From: Candidatus Palauibacter soopunensis
GTDB taxonomy: Bacteria; Gemmatimonadota; Gemmatimonadetes; Palauibacterales; Palauibacteraceae
Assembly: GCF_947581735.1 (NCBI RefSeq)
Contig: NZ_CANPVT010000006.1
Coordinates: forward strand, 1-44,742
DNA length: 44,742 bases
Direction: 5' to 3'
Positions within the stretch are counted from its first letter, which is position 1. Every line of letters begins with the position of its first letter. A program made the translations under genes and the position numbers. Shown piece after piece: positions 24,015 to 32,924 of this stretch. The notes beneath the pieces were generated by a model. That model was given only the letters and a program-made list of their open reading frames with translations, ran no database searches and was not told the origin of the DNA.

Positions 24015-26141
24015 TCAGTTGCCGCCGCCGGCCGTCTCGTCTTCGGCGGCGAGCGTCTCGCGCGCCTGCGAAACGACGTAGGCCTGGATCAGTCGTAGCT
24101 GCTCGGCGTCGATGAGTCCCTCGTAGGACGGCATCCCCTGGGGCTCCCGGCTACCGCCCAGGACGATATCCTCGAAGTTGCGGTGCACAATGTCCGTCGC
24201 GCGCTGAAGGTTCGGCATCGCGCCCTCCGAGCCGCCGCCTGTCCCGTGGCAGTGTCGGCAATACTGCACGTAGAGTTCGCCGCCGCGCTCGAGCGAAGTC
24301 GCGTCCGCGGGCAGATCGGCGGCGACGGAGGGTACGCTGACCGGCCGCTTCCGCCGCGGCTCCGGCATCTCCCCGGTGCCGCCGAGCACGAAGGTGAAGA
24401 CCCGGCCCCGCTGCTCGTAATTCGCGGCGTCGCCGTATGGCGCTCCGCTGCGGCCGCGCGAGCCGCCCCAGCCGGCCGCCACCGTCACGTGCTGGCGCCC
24501 GTCGACGAGGTACGTAACCGGACCGCCGAGGATGCCGAGGCCGGTCGCGACCTCCCACAACTGCTCGCCGTTCTCCGCGTCGTAGGCGACGAAGCGGCCG
24601 TCGCCGCCGCCCTGGAAGACGAGCCCGGTCGTCGTCGTCACCGTCCCCCCGTTCCAGTAGCCGAGGAGGGGGACCGTCCACCGGGCCTCCTGCGCCTTCG
24701 GATCCCAGGCGACGAGGAAGCCCGCGTCGTCTCGCGCTCCGTAGCGGCTCCGGTGCCCGACGTTGTTCACCCGCGGCCCGAAGCTGTGGTCCTCGATCTC
24801 GAGGTCCGTGTACACCCAGTCCGGCGGCTCGCTGCGCTCGACCCACCCCTCCTGGATCGGGAGATACATGAGTCCGGTCTCGGGATTAAAGGACTGCGGC
24901 TGCCAGTTGTGGCCCCCGAGGGCGGCCGGCGTAATGAGGGTCCACACCTCGGCGTGCACGGCCTCGGGGCGGTCCGTCGGGCGGCCCGTCTCGAGATCGA
25001 GTCCCTCGGCCCAGTTCTGCACGATGTATTCCTGGCCGGAGAGGAACTCGCCTGTCTCCGCGTCGAGGACGTAGAAGAAGCCGTTCTTCGGCGCCTGCAT
25101 GATGACGCGCCGCATCCGCCCGTCGAACTCGAGATCCGCGAGCGTCATCGGCTGGACCGCGGTGTAGTCCCAGTGGTCGCCGGGCGTCGTCTGGAAGTGC
25201 CACACGTATTCGCCCGTTTGCGGCCGCAGCGCGAGAATCGAGGCGAGGAAGAGGTTGTCGCCTCCTCCGGGGCTCCGGAGGTTCCGCGACCAGGGGGAAC
25301 CGTTGCCCGTCCCGACGTACAGCAGATCGAGGTCGGGGTCGTAGATGATCGAGTCCCACGCCGTGCCACCGCCCCCCGCGATCCACCACTCGCCGCTCCA
25401 CGTCTCCGCCGCCATCTCCATGGCCTCGGATTCGAACCCATCGGCCGGGTTCCCCGGCACTGTGTAAGTGCGCCACACGAGTTCGCCGTCGTCCGCATCG
25501 TACGCGGACACGTAGCCCCGGACGCCGTACTCGGCCCCTCCGTTGCCAATGATCGCGAGCCCCTGCACGACGCGGACCGCGCCGGTGATCGTGTAGGCTT
25601 CGTTCGGGTCGATCGTGAGCGCCTCCCACACGGCCTCGCCGGTCTCCGCGTCGAGCGCGATGAGGCGGCCGTCGATCGTGCCCACGATCACCTTGCCCTC
25701 GTAGAGCGCGACGCCCCGGTTCACCACGCCGCAGCAGGCCAGCCGCCCGCGGATGCGCGGAACACCGGGGTCGTGGCGCCACAGGCGCTCTCCGGTCCGC
25801 GTGTCGATCGCGTGCACGACGCTCCACGGCGAACTGATGTACATGACGCCGCCCACGACGAGCGGCGTCGCCTCGACCCCGCCCCGCAGCTCGATGTCGT
25901 ACGTCCACGCGAGGCCGAGCTGGTCGACGTTGTCTCGCGTGATCTCTTCCAGCGTACTGAAGCGGTCTTCCGCGTAGTTGCCGCCGTAGGTGAGCCAGTT
26001 GCCGTCGGGCCGGGCCGCCTCGAGCACGGCGTCGGTCACGTCGCTGGCGCTCTGGACGCTCGCCGGTTCCGGCGGTGGAGCGTCCATGGTGCAGGCGGCG
26101 GCCGGAACGAGAAGCAGCAGGGCGTGGAATCTCGTGTGCAT
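24015..26141 (-). CDS. PQQ-dependent quinohaemoprotein dehydrogenase
   Basis: Periplasmic or membrane-anchored alcohol dehydrogenase of 708 aa with PQQ and a C-terminal haem. The N-terminus has a possible lipobox at Cys17 (LVPAAAC). Eight-blade propeller repeats carry W-motifs such as GERLWRHDPG, GELVWRTYT and GEYVWHFQT. The vicinal disulfide pair is LACCG, and the catalytic region PGDHWDYTAVQP holds the general-base Asp. The last 100 residues are a cytochrome c domain with CRHCH and a distal Met in QGMPSYEG. GGGAGAG precedes the ATG at 26141. It heads the operon with the RidA-like, KdoO and DUF429 genes. The substrate is not defined. Confidence 0.9.
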   Translation of the reverse strand: MHTRFHALLLLVPAAACTMDAPPPEPASVQSASDVTDAVLEAARPDGNWLTYGGNYAEDRFSTLEEITRDNVDQLGLAWTYDIELRGGVEATPLVVGGVMYISSPWSVVHAIDTRTGERLWRHDPGVPRIRGRLACCGVVNRGVALYEGKVIVGTIDGRLIALDAETGEAVWEALTIDPNEAYTITGAVRVVQGLAIIGNGGAEYGVRGYVSAYDADDGELVWRTYTVPGNPADGFESEAMEMAAETWSGEWWIAGGGGTAWDSIIYDPDLDLLYVGTGNGSPWSRNLRSPGGGDNLFLASILALRPQTGEYVWHFQTTPGDHWDYTAVQPMTLADLEFDGRMRRVIMQAPKNGFFYVLDAETGEFLSGQEYIVQNWAEGLDLETGRPTDRPEAVHAEVWTLITPAALGGHNWQPQSFNPETGLMYLPIQEGWVERSEPPDWVYTDLEIEDHSFGPRVNNVGHRSRYGARDDAGFLVAWDPKAQEARWTVPLLGYWNGGTVTTTTGLVFQGGGDGRFVAYDAENGEQLWEVATGLGILGGPVTYLVDGRQHVTVAAGWGGSRGRSGAPYGDAANYEQRGRVFTFVLGGTGEMPEPRRKRPVSVPSVAADLPADATSLERGGELYVQYCRHCHGTGGGSEGAMPNLQRATDIVHRNFEDIVLGGSREPQGMPSYEGLIDAEQLRLIQAYVVSQARETLAAEDETAGGGN

Positions 26142-26229
26142 AAGGCTCTCCCGATCTGACGGTTGCCGAATCAGGCGGAAACAATAGCCCGGAAACCCGC
26201 GAACGCGACACGGGCCGCGGGCCGCGGGA

Positions 26230-27969
26230 TCAGGGCCGGAGGATGACCTCGCCTGGGAGTTCGTCGGTGAACTCTCCGGCGTCCACCGTGAAGACGCCGT
26301 TCACCATCACGTAGTCGACGCCTTCGCTGAACAGGTCGGGCTCCAGGACGGTGGCGCGGTCCCGGAGGCGTTCGAGGTCGAACACGACGAGGTCAGCCCG
26401 GTAGCCCTCGCGCAGAAGGCCGCGGTCCTCCAGCCCTATGATCCGCGCCGGCAGCCCCGTCATCGAGCGGATCGCGAACGGAAGCGTGATCGCCTTCAGG
26501 TCCTTCACGTAGCGGGCGATCTTGCGCGTGAAGGCGCCGAAATGGCGGGGGTGCGCGCCGGGCCGCGAGGCGAACTCGGGCACGCCCTCGACCCCGCTCA
26601 CGGCCGCGTCGGAGGCAGTGGCCGTATAGTCCTGGCGATAGTAGTTGATGACGTCCGCGTCGTGAATCCCGTACCCGCGCGTCAAGGCCCCGCCGAGGAC
26701 GTCAGGGTAGCCGTTCAGCGCCATGTGGACGACGACGCCCTGGTACGTGACGTCCAGCCGGCGGCCCAGTTCCTCCAGCGTCCGGCCCACCCAGGTCGAA
26801 TCGGGATAGCTCACCACGACGACGCGGTCCGGACCCCCGTTGTGATCGACGATCCACTCGATGTCGCGGGCGATGAGAGCCTGGAGTTCCGGGTCCGCCC
26901 AGCGGCGCTCCAGGTGCGCCCGGGCATCGTCGAACACCCCCTCGCGGCTGTACACCGGGCTGTCCCTCCCGCCGCTCGTGTCCACGGTGTCGTGCACCAG
27001 GCTCCAGCGCGGGATCATGGGCCGCGCCCCCCCGCCGAACGTCTCGTAGGGGTAGACGTCGAGGTAGACTTCCAGCCCCTCCTCGCGCGCCCGGTTCACG
27101 ACCAGCGTGTCCTGCCCGGAGCGGCCGAAGCTGGAGCGGCCCCGCGCCTTGTGGTGGCTCGCCACGACGCGGACCCCCGTTTCGCGGGCGACGTTCACGG
27201 TCTCCGCCAGCCCCTGGTTCCCGTCCACGGGCCAATCCGTCACCGTGCTCGGCAGCTCCCACAGCGGCATGGCCGCCTCGCTGCGCTGGTGCGCGACGTA
27301 GAAGCCATCGTAGGGGGCCACGGCCTCGGCGAGGGCGATGACCTCCTCTGGCGTGCTGTAGCGGGCGGGGCGGTACTCGACGCCGGCTCCCAGCCCCCAC
27401 GCCCCCGCCTCCATCCCCTCGCGCACGAGCGCCTGCATGCGGGCGATCTCTTCCTCCGTCGCCGCACGCCAGTAGTCGTTGCCCATCACTTCGGCGCGCA
27501 CCGTGCTGTGGCCGACCATGGGGACGAAGTTCATCGCGTGTCCCAGCTCCCGGAGCGCCGCGATCTCCGCGCTGAGCGGCCACGTCTGGTTGCGGCCGTC
27601 CGGCCCGCCGATGACCGTCGTGAGCCCCTGGCTGTTCAGGCTCTTCGCCCGCCGGGCCTCCAGGTATTCTGAGGTCATGGCGCGGTCGGCGTGCGAGTGC
27701 AGGTCGATGAAGCCCGGCGATACGTACATCCCGGCCGCGTCCACGACCCGCCGCGCCGTCGCGTCTCCGAGCCTCCCGATCCGCACGATCCGGTCGCCGG
27801 CGATGGCGACGTCCGCCGCGAACCATGGGTTTCCCGTGCCGTCGATGAGGCGCCCGTTCCGGATGAGGATGTCGTATTCCTGACCGGAAAGCGGGAGGTG
27901 GAAGGCGCCTGCCGCGAGGGCGGCGCTCGTGACCAGGAAGGCGGCGCACGGTGCGGTAAGCCGAATCAT
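26230..27969 (-). CDS. N-acyl-D-amino-acid deacylase family amidohydrolase
   Basis: Exported zinc amidohydrolase of 579 aa similar to D-aminoacylase and dihydroorotase-like enzymes. A signal peptide (APCAAFLVTSAALAAGAFHL) is followed by the small beta domain (YDILIRNGRLIDGTGNPW). The metal motif is DLHSHAD, with further ligands in VVASHHKARG and the catalytic Asp in ATASDAAVSG. The C-terminus returns to the beta domain (GYRADLVVFDLERL). ATG 27969 is chosen over 27999 because the signal peptide starts there. It is divergent from the S9 peptidase gene. The likely substrates are N-acyl D-amino acids or cyclic amides. Confidence 0.86.
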   Translation of the reverse strand: MIRLTAPCAAFLVTSAALAAGAFHLPLSGQEYDILIRNGRLIDGTGNPWFAADVAIAGDRIVRIGRLGDATARRVVDAAGMYVSPGFIDLHSHADRAMTSEYLEARRAKSLNSQGLTTVIGGPDGRNQTWPLSAEIAALRELGHAMNFVPMVGHSTVRAEVMGNDYWRAATEEEIARMQALVREGMEAGAWGLGAGVEYRPARYSTPEEVIALAEAVAPYDGFYVAHQRSEAAMPLWELPSTVTDWPVDGNQGLAETVNVARETGVRVVASHHKARGRSSFGRSGQDTLVVNRAREEGLEVYLDVYPYETFGGGARPMIPRWSLVHDTVDTSGGRDSPVYSREGVFDDARAHLERRWADPELQALIARDIEWIVDHNGGPDRVVVVSYPDSTWVGRTLEELGRRLDVTYQGVVVHMALNGYPDVLGGALTRGYGIHDADVINYYRQDYTATASDAAVSGVEGVPEFASRPGAHPRHFGAFTRKIARYVKDLKAITLPFAIRSMTGLPARIIGLEDRGLLREGYRADLVVFDLERLRDRATVLEPDLFSEGVDYVMVNGVFTVDAGEFTDELPGEVILRP

Positions 27970-28038
27970 GTCAATCACCCCGGGGAAACGACGCGGCACT
28001 GTCGGACGACCCTGACGAGTCGGACGATAACGCGACGG

Positions 28039-28067
28039 TTGCCCACAGGTCGAATCGGGGAGATATG
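28039..28067 (+). promoter_or_regulatory. Possible sigma70-type promoter for the S9 peptidase gene
   Basis: TTGCCC (28039-28044) and GATATG (28062-28067) are 17 bases apart. They would give a 5' leader of about 33 bases before the ATG at 28107. The -10 element is a poor match, so this is tentative. Confidence 0.3.
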
Positions 28068-28106
28068 TTTCCGGCCCTGTCCCCTGTCCGATTCCGGGAG
28101 CCGACG

Positions 28107-30164
28107 ATGCGTGAGATGAGCGAGAAGAGCCTTCACAAGATCCGAATGACGAAGTTCGCCCTTGCCCTGTTCGCCGTTTCAGGCATGCTGGCCGCCGATC
28201 CGCTGGCCGCGCAGGACCGCTTCCAGCCGATGGACGTGTTCGAGATCGAATACGCCGCGGACCCGCGGATTTCGCCCGACGGCAGTCAGGTCATCTACGT
28301 CCGCACGTCGATGGACATCATGCGGGACGCGAAGAAGTCGGAGCTGTGGATCATGAACACGGACGGGTCGGATCACCGGCGGATCGGGACGGGCGGTTCC
28401 CCGCGGTGGTCGCCCGACGGAACCCGCATCGCGTACACGGAGGACGGCCAGATCCACGTGCGCTGGATGGACACGGGCGAGGAAGCCACGCTCACGCAGC
28501 TCATCGAATCGCCCCGCGGGCTCCGCTGGTCGCCGGACGGGCGCTACCTCGCGTTCAACAAGCTCGTTCCCTACCCGGCGCCGAGCCTCGCGCCTCCGCC
28601 GAAACCGCCCGCCGGGGCGGAGTGGGCCGATCCTCCCATCATGGAGGACCGCTTCAAGAACCGGCAGGACGGCGTCGGATACCTGGATTTCGGCTTCGAT
28701 CACCTCTTCATCGTTCCGGTCGAGGGTGGGACGCCCACGCAGGTGACGTCGGGCGACTTCCAGCACCAGGGCGCCGCCGCCTGGACACCGGACGGCGCGA
28801 GCCTCGTGTTCTCGTCGAACCGGAACGAGGACTGGATCCACGACTACCGCAATTCCGAACTCTACATCGTTTCCGTCGCCACCGGTGAAGTGCGGGCGCT
28901 CACCGACCGCCCCGGACCCGACCGGAGTCCGGCGGTCTCGCCCGACGGGCGGCATATCGCGTTCGTGGGCTACGAGGATCGCACGCGCACCTACCAGGTG
29001 AGCCGGCTCCAGGTGATGAACCTGGACGGGAGCGGACAGCGGGTCCTCACGGGCGGTCTGGACCGCAGCGTGTCGAACCCCGTATGGGCTTCCGACGGGA
29101 GCGGCGTCTACTTCCAGTACGACGACGAGGGGAACTCGAAGGTCGGCTTCGCCACGCTCGCCGGCGATCTCGAAGTGCTGGCGGAGGATCTGGGGGGCAC
29201 GTCCTACGGGCGTCCCTATGGCGGCGGTTCGTTCAGTGTCGCCGACGATGGGAGCTTCGCGCTCAACCAGACCCGTCCGGAGGCTCCGGGAGAGGTCGCC
29301 GTGGGCGCGAGGGGCCGCGGCGTGCATCGCGTCACGTCGCTGAACGAGGATCTGCTCGCGAACCGTCAGCTGGGCGAGGTCGAGGAGATCTGGTGGGACT
29401 CGTCCTTCGACGGTCGTCCGGTCCAGGGGTGGATCGTGAAGCCGCCCGATTTCGATCCTGACCGGCGCTATCCCCTCATCCTCGAAATCCACGGCGGACC
29501 CGTATCGAACTATGGGGACCGCTTCTCGGCGGAGATGCAGCTGCTCGCGGCCGCGGGATACGTCGTGCTCTACGCGAACCCGCGCGGGAGCACGAGCTAC
29601 GGAGAGGAGTTCGCGGATCTCCTCTATCACAACTATCCGGGGCAGGACTACGACGATCTCATGTCCGGGGTCGATGCCGTGATCGACCGGGGGTACATCG
29701 ACGAGGACAACCTCTTCGTCACCGGAGGGAGCGCGGGTGGCATCATGACGGCCTGGATCGTCGGCAAGACGGACCGCTTCCGGGCCGCCGTCGCCCAGAA
29801 GCCCGTCGTCAACTGGATCAGCAAGACGCTCACGGCGGACAACTGGTACGGATACTACCACAGCCGCTACGAGGGGCTGCCGTGGGAGAACCCGGACGCG
29901 TACTGGGAGTTCTCTCCCATCTCGCTCGTGGGGAACGTGAACACGCCGACGATGATCATCACGGGGGAGGAAGATCTGCGGACGCCGCTGTCGGAATCGT
30001 ACCAGATGTTCCACGCGCTCAAGCTGCGCGGGATCGACACGGCCGTGATCCGGCTGCCGGGCGCCTCGCACGACATGAGCCGCCGCCCGAGCCAGCTCAT
30101 GGCCAAGATCGCGAACATCGTGGCCTGGTTCGACAAGTACCGGACGATGCCGACGACGAGCTGA
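28107..30164 (+). CDS. S9 family peptidase (prolyl oligopeptidase/acylaminoacyl peptidase type)
   Basis: Exported serine peptidase of 685 aa. A signal peptide (MTKFALALFAVSGMLAADPLAAQ) is followed by TolB-like propeller blades (RWSPDGTRIAYTEDG, AWTPDGASLVFSSNR), then the alpha/beta hydrolase domain. The catalytic triad is Ser542 in TGGSAGGIM, Asp623 in TGEEDLRTP and His655 in PGASHDMS; LEIHGGPVSNYG is the oxyanion region. ATG 28107 has GGGAG eight bases upstream; ATG 28146 would also keep the signal peptide. It is a second S9 enzyme in the window, not closely similar to the one at the left end. A CoA-transferase gene follows 48 bases downstream. Confidence 0.92.
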   Translation: MREMSEKSLHKIRMTKFALALFAVSGMLAADPLAAQDRFQPMDVFEIEYAADPRISPDGSQVIYVRTSMDIMRDAKKSELWIMNTDGSDHRRIGTGGSPRWSPDGTRIAYTEDGQIHVRWMDTGEEATLTQLIESPRGLRWSPDGRYLAFNKLVPYPAPSLAPPPKPPAGAEWADPPIMEDRFKNRQDGVGYLDFGFDHLFIVPVEGGTPTQVTSGDFQHQGAAAWTPDGASLVFSSNRNEDWIHDYRNSELYIVSVATGEVRALTDRPGPDRSPAVSPDGRHIAFVGYEDRTRTYQVSRLQVMNLDGSGQRVLTGGLDRSVSNPVWASDGSGVYFQYDDEGNSKVGFATLAGDLEVLAEDLGGTSYGRPYGGGSFSVADDGSFALNQTRPEAPGEVAVGARGRGVHRVTSLNEDLLANRQLGEVEEIWWDSSFDGRPVQGWIVKPPDFDPDRRYPLILEIHGGPVSNYGDRFSAEMQLLAAAGYVVLYANPRGSTSYGEEFADLLYHNYPGQDYDDLMSGVDAVIDRGYIDEDNLFVTGGSAGGIMTAWIVGKTDRFRAAVAQKPVVNWISKTLTADNWYGYYHSRYEGLPWENPDAYWEFSPISLVGNVNTPTMIITGEEDLRTPLSESYQMFHALKLRGIDTAVIRLPGASHDMSRRPSQLMAKIANIVAWFDKYRTMPTTS

Positions 30165-30212
30165 CGTCCCCCTCGGCCTTCACCCGATCCCTCGAACCCG
30201 GGAGATCCACCC

Positions 30213-31442
30213 ATGACCGACTCCGGTCGGCCGCTGGCGGGCGTGCGCGTGATCGCGCTCGAACAGTACATGTCCGCCCCCTACTGCTCGCTGCTGCTCG
30301 CGGATGCGGGGGCCGAAGTCATCAAGATCGAGCGCCCGGGCCTCGGGGATCCGCGCCGGTCCATCCCTCCCTTCGTGGAGAGGAACGGCGTCCGCATGGG
30401 CGTCGGGTTCATGGCCTACAACCGGAACAAGAAATCCCTCGCGCTCAACCTCAAGAGCGACGAGGGGCGCGACCTCTACCGCTCCCTCGTGACGAAGTCC
30501 GATGTCGTGGTGGAGAACCTGCGGCCGGGGTCCGTCGACCGGATGGGTCTCGGCTATGAGGCGCTGGCCGAGCTGAACCCGGGACTCGTGTACGCCGCCG
30601 TGTCCGGGTTCGGGCGACTGCCCGGGCGTGAGGGCCCGTACGGCGACTGGCCCTCGTTCGACGTCGTGGCGGAGGCGATGGGGGGCGTCATGCACATGAT
30701 CGGCTTCGCCGACAAGCCGCCCTCACCGTCGATCTACGGAATGCCGGACCTCTACGCGGGGATGGCCGCGGCGCACGGCGTCTCGATGGCGCTCTACCGG
30801 CGCACAATGACCGGGAAGGGTCAGTTCATCGACTCCGCCATGTACGACGGCGTGCTGTCGCTGAACGAGCGCATGGTTTCGCTCGCCGCCAACACGGGGG
30901 CGCGTCCGAGGCGGGGCGATCCGCCCGGTTTCTATCCGCGCGGACCGATGCCGGTGAGCGACGGATACGTCGCCTTCACGATCCCGGACGACATCATGTG
31001 GCGCCGCCTCTGCCGCATGCTGGAACGCCCCGACCTGCTGGAGGATCCGCGCCTGGATTCCCCCGAGGCGCGAACCGAAAACCGCGCGCTCCTCGACGAG
31101 GTCGTCCGACCGGTGTTCGCCCAACTGACCCGCGATGAGGCGGTGCGGCGGCTCCAGGAGGTGGGCGTCCCCGCGGGGCCGGTGCAGACCTCCGACGACC
31201 TGCTCGAGTGTCCGCAATTGGAGGCGCGCGGCGTGCGGGTCAACGTGGACTACGACGGACTCGGGGAACTCCAGTTCGTCCGCACCCCGCTCCTCACCTC
31301 CGACGCGCCGGACGTCCCCGTGCACCCCGCGCCCACCCTCGGCCGCGACACGCGACGGATCCTGACCGGGATCCTCGAACTCTCCGACGCCGAGGTCTCC
31401 CGCCTCACAGCGGAGGCCGTGGTCGGTACGGCGGGGGAGTAG
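30213..31442 (+). CDS. Family III CoA-transferase (CaiB/BaiF type)
   Basis: Cytoplasmic enzyme of 409 aa that moves CoA between carboxylic acids without a ping-pong enzyme-CoA thioester to glutamate. Seen: N-terminal LAGVRVIALEQYMSAPYCSLLLADAGAEVIKIE, NKKSLALNLK, and the catalytic aspartate region SIYGMPDLYAGM, all family signatures (ALEQYMSAPYC holds the CoA site). The family includes formyl-CoA, carnitine and 2-methylacyl enzymes, so the substrate stays open. GGGAGATCC precedes the ATG. The gene ends seven bases from the convergent M24 peptidase gene. Confidence 0.9.
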   Translation: MTDSGRPLAGVRVIALEQYMSAPYCSLLLADAGAEVIKIERPGLGDPRRSIPPFVERNGVRMGVGFMAYNRNKKSLALNLKSDEGRDLYRSLVTKSDVVVENLRPGSVDRMGLGYEALAELNPGLVYAAVSGFGRLPGREGPYGDWPSFDVVAEAMGGVMHMIGFADKPPSPSIYGMPDLYAGMAAAHGVSMALYRRTMTGKGQFIDSAMYDGVLSLNERMVSLAANTGARPRRGDPPGFYPRGPMPVSDGYVAFTIPDDIMWRRLCRMLERPDLLEDPRLDSPEARTENRALLDEVVRPVFAQLTRDEAVRRLQEVGVPAGPVQTSDDLLECPQLEARGVRVNVDYDGLGELQFVRTPLLTSDAPDVPVHPAPTLGRDTRRILTGILELSDAEVSRLTAEAVVGTAGE

Positions 31443-31449
31443 CCAGTCG

Positions 31450-32829
31450 CTACCGGATCAGGTGCAGTTCGGTCTGCCGGCGGAGCATCCAGCGAATCTC
31501 GCCGTCGAGCGTGATCTCCGCTTCCTCCTCCTGCGCCATCCGCACGGGCTGGCCGTCCCACTCGGGCACCGGCGTCGTGACCTGAAGTTCGGTCGAGAAC
31601 CACATGCCCGGGATCACCGGGGGATCTCCGCGGCCGGGCACGCCCGTCTGGTAGTCCCACAGGCCGATGAGCGGACCGGCGCCGTGGCCGTGGTCACCGA
31701 TCGGGTGCGTGTACATCGTCCCGTTGAGTCCCTCCGCCCTCATCTTCTCAAGCACCGAAGCCAGGATCTCGTTTCCGGTACGGCCGACCTTCGTCTCCTC
31801 GAGCAGGATGTCCTGAAGGCGGTTGGAGTTCGCGAGCGCCTGCCTGAGCCCGGCCGGCGCTTCCGTCTCTCCGTCGCGCAGGACGTAGGCCATGTGCTGC
31901 GTGTCCGTCGCGAGTCCGAACGCGACGAGCCCGAAGTCGCAGTGGAGGACGTCGCCCCGCTCGATCACCGGCGCCGTCACGCCGCTCATGTCCGCGCCGC
32001 GCCGCTGCACCGAGACCGAGGGCTGGAACCACGAGTCGAGGCCCAGATCGTGCACGCGCTGACGCATCCACCAGACGACATCGGCGGTCGTGGTCCGGCC
32101 GGGGACGATGACGACCTCCGAGAAGGCGGTGCCGATGATCTCGTGTACGACCGCCTGCACCCGGCGGTAGACGGGCGTCATGGCGGGCACCCGCATCGCG
32201 AGGTATTCGATCGCCAGCAGCGGTTCGCGGACCACGCGGCTCGCGAGATCGGCGCCGAGCGCCGCCTCCATCTGCTCCCACTCACCGGCCGAAAGCCCGT
32301 CGGCGAAATTGTGGTCGTGGGAGATGTTGACGGCGATACGCCCCGGGTCGCGCTCCCGCACCATGTCGGCGAAGAGGTCCCATTGGTCGGAGCCCCAGAG
32401 TTCCGCCTGCCTCCCGTCCGGCGCCGTGGCCGTGGCGCGCACGGCCTCGTAGACGCCTCCCTGTGAGCTTCCCCCGAGCGCGAGGCGTTCCACGCCGTGT
32501 TCCGGCCCGCGGTCGTGGAAGATGTAGATGGTCCGCCGACGGGCCGCGAACGTGGTGGGCGAGACGAGGGCGGGGAAGACGGGATCCTCGTTGTATTCCC
32601 GCATGGCGATGACCCACATGTCCACGCCGTGCTTCCGCATCAGCAGGGGCAGGTTCGTCTCGAGCCGCTCCGCCAGCCACGCCTGCTGCGTCCGCGCCTG
32701 CTCCCGAAGCGTCCCGAATGGATGCTCCGGCCTGTAGTCCCGCGCCTGCGCCTCCAGCGCGGTCACCGAGAACCGGACCATCCCGGCGAGAGAGAGCGTG
32801 ACGGCCGCGAGGATCGTGATCTTCTTCAT
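31450..32829 (-). CDS. M24 family metallopeptidase (Xaa-Pro aminopeptidase-like)
   Basis: Exported dinuclear-metal peptidase of 459 aa with a pita-bread fold. A signal peptide (MKKITILAAVTLSLAGM) is followed by an N-terminal creatinase-like domain. The metal ligands are Asp in LHCDFGL, Asp in ATDTQHMAYV, His in THPIGDHGHGAG, Glu in FSTELQV and Glu in EEEAEITL. The family removes N-terminal residues before proline. ATG 32829 is chosen because GGAGG lies seven bases upstream; a longer frame begins at 32889. It is divergent from the amidohydrolase gene at 32925, across 95 bases. Confidence 0.9.
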   Translation of the reverse strand: MKKITILAAVTLSLAGMVRFSVTALEAQARDYRPEHPFGTLREQARTQQAWLAERLETNLPLLMRKHGVDMWVIAMREYNEDPVFPALVSPTTFAARRRTIYIFHDRGPEHGVERLALGGSSQGGVYEAVRATATAPDGRQAELWGSDQWDLFADMVRERDPGRIAVNISHDHNFADGLSAGEWEQMEAALGADLASRVVREPLLAIEYLAMRVPAMTPVYRRVQAVVHEIIGTAFSEVVIVPGRTTTADVVWWMRQRVHDLGLDSWFQPSVSVQRRGADMSGVTAPVIERGDVLHCDFGLVAFGLATDTQHMAYVLRDGETEAPAGLRQALANSNRLQDILLEETKVGRTGNEILASVLEKMRAEGLNGTMYTHPIGDHGHGAGPLIGLWDYQTGVPGRGDPPVIPGMWFSTELQVTTPVPEWDGQPVRMAQEEEAEITLDGEIRWMLRRQTELHLIR

Positions 32830-32924
32830 CTCCTGACCTCCATCGGTATTCGGCATCACCCCATCATATCCGTATAGTCTTGAGACCACGTTACCACAGC
32901 CCTCGGCAGGCAGGGGAGGGACAC

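Noticed and set aside
24183-26159. Long plus-strand open frame opposite the PQQ dehydrogenase
   Set aside because: Translation lacks any recognisable motif; the opposite strand encodes a complete quinohaemoprotein.
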